Source: Pseudomonadota bacterium (GTDB lineage: Bacteria > Pseudomonadota > Gammaproteobacteria > Pseudomonadales > UBA5518). From it: a stretch of 11,105 nt of DNA. The stretch spans positions 1-11,105 of the forward strand of contig JAKJFB010000061.1 of NCBI GenBank assembly GCA_022705125.1, in the 5' to 3' direction. Below the pieces are notes generated by a model that saw only the letters and a program-made list of their open reading frames with translations, did no database searches and was not told where the DNA came from. The translations under genes were made by a program, and so were the position numbers. Shown here one piece after another: positions 6,007 through 11,105 of this stretch (positions within the stretch are counted from its first letter, which is position 1; each line of letters opens with the position of its first letter).

Positions 6007-7950
6007 ATGCGTTTCCTGATCCTGTCGGTCGCACTGTTGCTGGCACCGGCGGGCGCGTTCGCCGGCAACGGCACGGACCTGCTCGCCGCGCAGCGCCAGC
6101 ACTACCGCGCCGCCAAAGCCGCGCTCGAGCGCGGTGACCCGCAGCCCCTCCTGCGCGCGCGCACCGAGCTCGCCGACTACCCGCTCTACCCCTACCTCGA
6201 GCTCGCGCAACTGCGCCGACGCCTGCCCGCGATGCCGCAAGCCGAGGTGGAGCATTTCCTGGAGCGCCACGGCAACGGCCTGCCCGCGGCGCGGCTGCGC
6301 GCGGCATGGTTGCCGTTGCTCGCCTCGCACGAGCGCTGGCCGGAATTCCTGCGTCACTACGTCGAGGATCCGGCGAACACCGAACGGCGCTGCGATCACG
6401 CCTGGGCGCTGCTGCAGACCGGCGCGAGCGTCGAGGCCGACCGCAGGACAGCGCAGATCTGGGCAACACCGCGCTCGCTGCCAAGGGCATGCGACCGGCT
6501 GTTCCAGGCCTGGTACGCGCGTGGCAATCCCGCGCCGGCGCTGGCGTGGCAGCGTTTCGACGCCGCGATGGCCGCCGGGCAGACCGGACTGGCGCGCTAC
6601 GTCATGCGCTTCCTCGACGCGCCGGCGCGCGCCGACGCCGAACTGTTCCTGCGCGTCGCCGAGACGCCCGCGCTGGTGCAACAGCCGGCACGCTTCGCCG
6701 GCGCCAACCCGCGCCACGCCGGGATCGTCGCCTTCGGGCTGTCACGTCTCGCCGCGCGCGACGCGCACGCCGCGCGCGAGGCGTTCGAGCAGTACGCACG
6801 TGCCGGACAGATCGATCCGGCCGCGCTCGGCAACGCCGCGCCGCGCATCGCCAGCGCGCTCGCCGCGGTCTCGCCACGCACGGCGATGCACTGGATCATG
6901 GGGCTCGATGCGCGCATGCGCAGCGATGCCCTCGGCGAGGACGCGGTGCGCCATGCGCTGCGCGGCGAGGGCTGGGACGACGTGCTGGCAACGCTGGACC
7001 TGCTGCCGGCGCCGCTGGCCGCCACCGAACGCTGGCAGTACTGGGCGGCGCGCAGCCGCGACGGCGCCGGCGCGCAGGCCGCGTGGACGCAACTCGGCGC
7101 CGTGCGCAGCTACTACGGATTTCTCGCCGCCGATCGCAGCGGCCGCCCCTACGCGATGCAGCACCAGCCGCTGCCCGTCTCCGACGCGCAGCTGCGCGCC
7201 GTGGAGCGCGATCCGGGCATCCGGCGCGCGCGCGAATTCCAGTCGATCGGCGATACCCTCGAGTCGCGGCGCGAATGGCTGCACACCATCGGTGCCATGA
7301 ACCCGTCCGAACGCCTCGCCGCCGCGGCCGTCGCCCACCGCTGGGGCTGGCACCAGCTCGCGATCAGCACGCTGATCGCGGCCGGGGAATGGAATGCGCT
7401 GGAGATGCGCTTCCCCACGGTCTACGCGCAGGACTTCGAGCGCGCGGCGCGCCAGCAGCGCGTCGGGCAGGACTGGCTCTACGCGATCGCGCGCCAGGAG
7501 AGTGCCCTCAACGCCACGGTCCGCTCCCCGGCCGGGGCGCTCGGCCTGATGCAGGTGATGCCGGCAACGGCCGAGCTAACCGCGCGCAAGGCCGGCATCC
7601 CGTACCGCGGCAGCGCGGACCTGCTCGATCCCGCCACCAACGTGGTGATCGGCAGCCGCTACATGCGCATGATGCTCGATGAGTTCCAGCACAACCGCAT
7701 CCTCGCGGCCGCCGCGTACAACGCCGGCCCCGGGCGCGTGAAGCAATGGCTGCGGCGTCTCCCGGCGACGGTCGAGCACGACCGTTTCGTCGAGGCCATC
7801 CCGTTTCGCGAGACGCGCCAGTACGTGCAGAACGTGCTGAGCTTCGCGGTCATCTACGCCTATCTCGACGGCCGCCAGGTACCCGTGGTCCAGCCCGCCG
7901 AACAACTCATCCGCAATCCCTGGCCGCTGCAGGCCGCGAACGCGCGCTGA
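6007..7950 (+). CDS. slt: Soluble periplasmic lytic murein transglycosylase, Slt70 family
   Basis: 647-residue exo-type lytic transglycosylase (EC 4.2.2.n1). It cleaves the MurNAc-GlcNAc bond of peptidoglycan with formation of 1,6-anhydro-MurNAc, in the periplasm. Seen: signal peptide with hydrophobic core FLILSVALLLAPAGAFA and probable cleavage after Ala19; a long alpha-superhelical region (about 25-460) full of Ala/Leu/Arg helices, with the family stretch YPLYPYLELAQLRR; the linker motif RSYYGFLAADR before the catalytic part; the lysozyme-like SLT domain (about 475-620) with catalytic Glu498 in IARQESALN, SPAGALGLMQVMPATA and AAYNAGPGRVKQW (Tyr571, Asn572). Length matches E. coli Slt70 (645 with signal). 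ATG 6007 gives a perfect signal peptide, but the Shine-Dalgarno is poor. It lies 63 bases after the universal stress gene, from which it may be partly co-transcribed. P. aeruginosa slt also lies near a stress gene (from memory). Confidence 0.95.
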   Translation: MRFLILSVALLLAPAGAFAGNGTDLLAAQRQHYRAAKAALERGDPQPLLRARTELADYPLYPYLELAQLRRRLPAMPQAEVEHFLERHGNGLPAARLRAAWLPLLASHERWPEFLRHYVEDPANTERRCDHAWALLQTGASVEADRRTAQIWATPRSLPRACDRLFQAWYARGNPAPALAWQRFDAAMAAGQTGLARYVMRFLDAPARADAELFLRVAETPALVQQPARFAGANPRHAGIVAFGLSRLAARDAHAAREAFEQYARAGQIDPAALGNAAPRIASALAAVSPRTAMHWIMGLDARMRSDALGEDAVRHALRGEGWDDVLATLDLLPAPLAATERWQYWAARSRDGAGAQAAWTQLGAVRSYYGFLAADRSGRPYAMQHQPLPVSDAQLRAVERDPGIRRAREFQSIGDTLESRREWLHTIGAMNPSERLAAAAVAHRWGWHQLAISTLIAAGEWNALEMRFPTVYAQDFERAARQQRVGQDWLYAIARQESALNATVRSPAGALGLMQVMPATAELTARKAGIPYRGSADLLDPATNVVIGSRYMRMMLDEFQHNRILAAAAYNAGPGRVKQWLRRLPATVEHDRFVEAIPFRETRQYVQNVLSFAVIYAYLDGRQVPVVQPAEQLIRNPWPLQAANAR

Positions 7951-8020
7951 CGCCCTTGTCGGGCGCAACCCGCGGTGCAATCATGCATTCGCGCCATACC
8001 CAACCAGAGAAGAACGCGTC

Positions 8021-9256
8021 ATGCCGGATCAGCCGATCCTGCTCGCCAGGCAACCGATCTACGATGCCTCGCTGAACGTCGTGGCATTCGAGCTCCTGTA
8101 TCGCGCGATATCGCCGGATTCAGCGGAGATGCGCAATGGCGACGAGGCCTCCTCGCGCGTGCTGCTGAGCGCCTTTGGCGGCACCGGCATCATGGACATC
8201 ACCGACGGCAAGCCGGCCTACATCAATTTCACCAAGCACCTGATCATCAACCCGCCGCCGGTGGATCCGCAGCACCTGGTGATCGAGGTGCTCGAGGACG
8301 TCCTCGTCACCCCGGAGCTGCTGGACAGCGTGCGCCGGCTGCGCGCGCAGGGTTACCGCATCGCGCTGGACGACTTCCAGCACCACCCGTCGCTCGAGCC
8401 GCTGGTGGAACTGGCCGACATCGTGAAGCTCGACGTGCTCGAGCTCGGCGAGGTGAAGCTGCGCGCCGAGGTGCGCCAGCTGCGCAACTACCCCGTGCGC
8501 CTGCTCGCCGAGAAGATCGAGTCCTGGGAGATGTACAACCAGTGCGTCGATCTGGGCTTCAGCTTTTTCCAGGGCTTTTTCCTCGCGCGACCGCAGCTGC
8601 TGCACGGGCGCCGCAGCGCGCCGGCGCGCCCGGCGATCGCCGCACTGATGGCGCAGCTCGCCGATCCGGACATCGGCATCCCCGAGCTGACGACCACCGT
8701 GTCGGCCGATCCGGTGCTCAGCTTCAACCTGATCCGGCTGGTCAACTCGCCGATGTACCGGCGCGCGCAGCCGATCGAATCGGTGCGCGAGGCGATCTTT
8801 GCCCTGGGCGTGGAGCGCGTGCGCGGCTGGTGCTACCTGGTGGCGCTCGCCGGGATCGGCGGCAAGCCCTCGGAGCTCACCCGCATCGCGATGCGCCGGG
8901 CCCGATTCTGCGAGCTGCTCGGCGATATCGCGACCGGCGCCGTTCCCGGTCGCTGCTTCACCGCAGGGATCCTGTCCACGCTCGATGCGTTCATGGACGC
9001 GGAACTCGGCGAACTGCTGGCGAGCCTGGCGCTCAGCGGCGAAATGCACGCTGCGCTGCTCGCGCGCGAGGGCTGCATGGGCGTCGTGCTGGATACGGCG
9101 CTCGCCTTCGAGACCGGGTCATGGGAGCGGGTGCCGTGGAGCATCCTCGCCGCGCACGGCATCGACCAGCTCGCCGCCGAGCGCGCCTACCTGGACAGCC
9201 TGCACTGGGTCAGTGAAACGCTCGGCGCCATCGACGCAGGCAGCGTATTCAGCTGA
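8021..9256 (+). CDS. EAL-HDOD two-domain signalling protein (YuxH-like)
   Basis: 411 residues, soluble. The N-terminal half (about 5-195) is an EAL fold: ARQPIYD opening, FELLYR (23-28) where EAL-LxR is expected, YINF (67-70), VIEVLED (87-93), IALDDF (114-119), VKLD (135-138), LAEKIE (162-167), FQGFFLARP (183-191). The C-terminal half (about 205-400) is an HDOD helical domain with LIRLVNSPMYR (238-247) and the typical AIFALGVERVRGW (258-270). Canonical EAL enzymes hydrolyse cyclic di-GMP. Here the signature reads ELL and loop 6 has lost its GTG (DDFQHH), so the family is usually regarded as binding or scaffolding rather than catalytic; nevertheless Glu24, Asn69, Asp117, Asp118, Lys136, Glu164, Glu167 and Gln184 are all kept. 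ATG 8021 follows a purine-rich AGAGAAGAA. The 3' end overlaps the convergent glutaredoxin-like gene by eight bases. Its output target is unknown. Confidence 0.9.
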   Translation: MPDQPILLARQPIYDASLNVVAFELLYRAISPDSAEMRNGDEASSRVLLSAFGGTGIMDITDGKPAYINFTKHLIINPPPVDPQHLVIEVLEDVLVTPELLDSVRRLRAQGYRIALDDFQHHPSLEPLVELADIVKLDVLELGEVKLRAEVRQLRNYPVRLLAEKIESWEMYNQCVDLGFSFFQGFFLARPQLLHGRRSAPARPAIAALMAQLADPDIGIPELTTTVSADPVLSFNLIRLVNSPMYRRAQPIESVREAIFALGVERVRGWCYLVALAGIGGKPSELTRIAMRRARFCELLGDIATGAVPGRCFTAGILSTLDAFMDAELGELLASLALSGEMHAALLAREGCMGVVLDTALAFETGSWERVPWSILAAHGIDQLAAERAYLDSLHWVSETLGAIDAGSVFS

Positions 9257-9515
9257 GCGCCGCCAGCAGGCCGCGCACCGCGGCCTCGTCGAAGGGCCAG
9301 CCGATTTCCTCGCCGAGCAGCGCCGCATTGGCCAGCACCGGGATGCGCGTGCCGTAGCGTTCCATCAGCGCATCGCTGTCGGCGATGTCGACCAGGCGCA
9401 GGCGCACGCCGGCCGCCGCCACCAGCGGCAGCGCGATCGCCTCGGCCAGCTCGCACAGGTGACAGCCCGCGGTGTGGTAGAGCACGAGCTCGCGCCCGCC
9501 GCGCTCAGAGGTCAT
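9249..9515 (-). CDS. Glutaredoxin-like thioredoxin-fold protein
   Basis: 88 residues from ATG 9515; a GTG six bases upstream (9521) is an alternative. Seen: first strand ELVLYHTAGC, the redox motif Cys18-His-Leu-Cys21 directly after it, helix ELAEAIALPLVAAAG, second strand VRLRLVDIADSD, then the cis-proline segment YGTRIPVL with Pro59, then a short strand/helix tail ending FDEAAVRGLLAAL. This is the thioredoxin fold in its short form (the glutaredoxin-like/DUF836 type). It would reduce or form a disulphide in an unknown cytosolic partner; whether glutathione is used cannot be told. The ATG lies inside the end of amt (they share ATGACCTCTGA, 11 bases), so translation is likely coupled to amt. 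The 3' end overlaps the EAL-HDOD gene by eight bases. No membrane or signal sequence. Confidence 0.85.
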   Translation of the reverse strand: MTSERGGRELVLYHTAGCHLCELAEAIALPLVAAAGVRLRLVDIADSDALMERYGTRIPVLANAALLGEEIGWPFDEAAVRGLLAALS

Positions 9516-10815
9516 AGCCACGCTCGTTGTGCAGCACGACGTCCAGCCCCTCGGTCTCCTCCTCGGCGCTGACGCGCAGACCCACCAGCGCGCCGGCGAC
9601 GCGCAGCAGCAGCCAGGTCATCAGCGCCGTGTACAGGCCGACCGCGGCAACGCCGCAGGCCTGGATCAGCAGTTGCGCACCGATCCCGCGCCCCGCGGCC
9701 AGCCCCTGGCCGCTGAAGAACCCGAGCTCGCTGCTCGCGAAGATCCCCGCGGCCAGCGTGCCGAGAATGCCCCCGACCCCGTGCACCGGGAACACGTCGA
9801 GCGAGTCGTCGATCTTCAGCACGCGCTTGAGCCACTGCGTGGCGAAGAAGCACACCGTGCCCGCCGTGGTACCTATCACCAGCGCCGCCGCGGGGCCCAC
9901 GAAGCCCGAGGCCGGCGTGATGGTGCCCAGACCCGCGACCAGCCCGGTCACGGCGCCGAGGGCGCTGGGCTTGCCGAACCTGACCCACTCAATGCCGAGC
10001 CAGGTCAGCGCGCCGGCCGCCGCCGAGAGGTGCGTGACCAGCATCGCCATGCCCGCATCGCCGTTGGCCGCCAGCGCGCTGCCCGCGTTGAAGCCGAACC
10101 AGCCGACCCAGAGCATGCCGGCGCCGGTGACCGTCATCGTCATGTTGTGCGGCGGCATGGCGGTCACGCCGAAGCCGTTGCGGTTGCCGATCACCAGCGC
10201 CGCGACCAGCGCCGCGACGCCCGCGGTGATGTGCACCACGGTGCCCCCGGCGAAATCGAGCAGCCCCATCTGCTGCAGCCAGCCGCCGCCCCACACCCAG
10301 TGCGCCACCGGGGCGTACACCAGCAGCAGCCACAGCGCCGAGAAGATCATCACGGCCGAAAAGCGCGTGCGCTCGGCGAAGCCGCCGACGATCAGCGCCG
10401 GCGTGATGATCGCGAAGGTCATCTGGAACATCAGGAACACGGTCTCGGGCAGGGTGCCGCTCTGCGAGCTCTCGGCGACGCCGCCGAGGAAGGCCCGGTC
10501 GAAGCCGCCGAACCAGGCGTTGGCCGTGCCGAAGGCGATGCTGTAACCCAGCGCGTACCACAGCACCGAGACCAGGCAGGCGATCGAGAAGCACTGCATC
10601 AGCACCGTCAGCACGTTCTTGCTGCGCACCAGGCCGCCGTAGAACAGCGCCAGCCCGGGCAGTGTCATGAACAGCACCAGCGCCGTGGAGGTGAGTATCC
10701 ACGCCGTGTTGGCGCCGTCCGGCCCGCCGTCCTGCGCCAGCACCGGCGCCGCTCCCGCGGCGAGCAGCAGTGCGGCCGCGCCGCGCATCCCTCGTGCAAT
10801 CCCGTCGACTCTCAT
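9505..10815 (-). CDS. amtB: Ammonium transporter Amt/AmtB
   Basis: 436-residue inner-membrane channel that passes ammonium/ammonia inward when nitrogen is scarce. Seen: cleavable signal peptide (core GAAALLLAAGAAPVLA, cut near Ala27), as in E. coli AmtB; then about eleven hydrophobic segments beginning TAWILTSTALVLFMTLPGLALFYGG; family signature DFAGGTVVHITAG with Asp187 and pore His195; second pore histidine His345 in FPVHGVGGILGT; and the loop GGFAERTRFSA (144-154). The short C-terminal tail (about 413-436) is the part that P-II proteins contact in relatives. ATG 10815 has GGGAG six bases upstream. A sigma-54 promoter (10948-10963) fits nitrogen control. No glnK is seen next to it: upstream is an unrelated C-terminus, and downstream is the overlapping glutaredoxin-like gene. 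The symbol could equally be amt. Confidence 0.96.
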   Translation of the reverse strand: MRVDGIARGMRGAAALLLAAGAAPVLAQDGGPDGANTAWILTSTALVLFMTLPGLALFYGGLVRSKNVLTVLMQCFSIACLVSVLWYALGYSIAFGTANAWFGGFDRAFLGGVAESSQSGTLPETVFLMFQMTFAIITPALIVGGFAERTRFSAVMIFSALWLLLVYAPVAHWVWGGGWLQQMGLLDFAGGTVVHITAGVAALVAALVIGNRNGFGVTAMPPHNMTMTVTGAGMLWVGWFGFNAGSALAANGDAGMAMLVTHLSAAAGALTWLGIEWVRFGKPSALGAVTGLVAGLGTITPASGFVGPAAALVIGTTAGTVCFFATQWLKRVLKIDDSLDVFPVHGVGGILGTLAAGIFASSELGFFSGQGLAAGRGIGAQLLIQACGVAAVGLYTALMTWLLLRVAGALVGLRVSAEEETEGLDVVLHNERGYDL

Positions 10816-10875
10816 CGCTTTCTCCCGTGGTGGCGACCGCCTTCGCATTATGCTGGTGCAATCGGGGCGATGCGC

Positions 10876-10890
10876 GCACGCAAATGGTGC
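10876..10890 (-). promoter_or_regulatory. NtrC-like palindrome in the amt leader
   Basis: On the minus strand GCACCATTTGCGTGC fits GCAC-N7-GTGC, the spacing of NtrC (GlnG) sites as known from enteric bacteria. A further half-site TGGTGCA lies at 10854-10860 (plus strand), 31 bases from the matching half of this site. The position is unusual: about 50 bases downstream of the predicted sigma-54 start, rather than 100 or more upstream. It may serve a second promoter or be coincidental. Confidence 0.4.
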
Positions 10891-10935
10891 GTCCGGGCGC
10901 CGACCAAAGGCATGCCCCGGGCCAGGCCCCGATAT

Positions 10936-10973
10936 CGTGCAACGTGCAGCAAAATGCACGCCAGAATGCGTGC
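10936..10973. repeat. Cluster of GTGCA/TGCAC repeats across the amt promoter
   Basis: Plus strand: direct repeat CGTGCA at 10936-10941 and 10943-10948; inverted repeat GTGCA-N6-TGCAC (10944-10959); inverted repeat GCACGC-N6-GCGTGC (10956-10973). The elements interlock and cover both the -24 and the -12 of the sigma-54 promoter, so they could be operator half-sites for a further regulator. Confidence 0.55.
10948..10963 (-). promoter_or_regulatory. Sigma-54 (RpoN) promoter of amt
   Basis: On the minus strand TGGCGTGCATTTTGCT. Against TGGCACG-N4-TTGCW it keeps the -24 GG, the exact ten-base gap and the -12 GC, differing only at two bases inside the -24 element. The predicted start near 10937 gives a leader of about 120 bases. 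amt genes are commonly under NtrC and sigma-54, which supports the call. Confidence 0.7.
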
Positions 10974-11018
10974 CCGAAACGGGGCCCGCGACCGCACTCG
11001 GGGGCGCGCCTGGCGTGT

Positions 11019-11105
11019 TCAGTCGCCGTAGGAGAGCTCGTCGGTCTTGCCGCCGGCCATCACCGAACGCGTCAGGTCGTCGGCGCTCAACATGCCGGCG
11101 TTCCA
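11019..11105 (-). CDS. C-terminal end of an unidentified protein
   Basis: Only the last 28 residues and the TGA stop (11019-11021) are in the window. The readable end includes WNAGMLSADDLTR and finishes KTDELSYGD. It is acidic, polar and has no membrane segment. The tail does not resemble the GlnK/P-II C-terminus that might be expected upstream of amt. I do not recognise it. The reading frame is supported only by its continuity to the window edge, its plausible composition, and its stop lying 56 bases before the amt sigma-54 promoter. Confidence 0.5.
   Translation of the reverse strand, partial: WNAGMLSADDLTRSVMAGGKTDELSYGD

Noticed and set aside
7951..7965. CGCCC-TTGTC-GGGCG hairpin after slt as a terminator
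   Set aside because: Only five base pairs and no following T-run; such stems are expected often by chance at this GC content.
9249..9256. Eight-base tail-to-tail overlap of the EAL-HDOD and glutaredoxin-like genes as a regulatory antisense device
   Set aside because: Short convergent overlaps are common in compact genomes, and nothing else in the sequence suggests antisense control.
9529..11031. A 500-codon plus-strand frame antisense to amt
   Set aside because: Its composition (Arg, Ala, His, Gln, Gly) is that of an antisense shadow of a GC-rich membrane protein gene. amt is certain on the other strand.
1..11105. A mobile element, defence island, toxin-antitoxin pair, CRISPR array or retron
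   Set aside because: Every sizeable frame is accounted for by housekeeping or regulatory genes. I saw no long repeats, transposase or integrase motifs, tRNA-like structure or change in composition.

Overview
The window is a GC-rich, densely coded piece of ordinary bacterial chromosome. It most likely comes from a gammaproteobacterium. The TopA, LexA, Slt and Amt proteins are closest to gammaproteobacterial forms as I remember them. The order MTI/MTA phosphorylase - lexA - small protein - topA - membrane protein - universal stress protein - slt also echoes the Pseudomonas aeruginosa PA3004-PA3020 neighbourhood (from memory, not searched). I cannot resolve the order or genus. Base composition and codon use look uniform, and I see no insertion sequence, integrase, tRNA, rRNA, CRISPR array or attachment site.

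Layout from left to right. (1) A truncated 5'-methylthioinosine/methylthioadenosine phosphorylase gene on the minus strand (1-649) diverges from a small acidic DUF6763-like gene (787-1110). (2) lexA (1193-1789) follows, with a textbook SOS box lying on its own promoter. (3) Convergent to lexA is a minus-strand series: a 168-residue single-pass membrane protein (4889-5395), topA for topoisomerase I (2176-4809), and an 84-residue protein that apparently starts at TTG (1817-2071). topA has its own strong sigma-70-type promoter, whose -35 box overlaps the upstream gene's stop codon. (4) On the plus strand come a universal stress protein (5500-5943), a periplasmic Slt70-type lytic transglycosylase (6007-7950) and an EAL-HDOD signalling protein (8021-9256). 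(5) On the minus strand, amt (ammonium transporter, 9505-10815) overlaps a small glutaredoxin-like gene (9249-9515). amt is preceded by a convincing sigma-54 promoter and by NtrC-like palindromes. (6) The last 87 bases hold the C-terminal end of an unidentified minus-strand protein.

How they fit together. The left half groups DNA damage control (LexA) with DNA topology (TopA). The middle holds stress and cell-wall functions. The right end is a nitrogen-assimilation transcription unit in which a thioredoxin-fold protein sits directly downstream of amt, and no P-II gene is visible in the usual glnK position. I found no convincing new multi-gene system. The observations most worth following are the amt-glutaredoxin overlap, the repeat-rich sigma-54 promoter region, the EAL domain that keeps its ligand residues but lost its signature, and the topA promoter.
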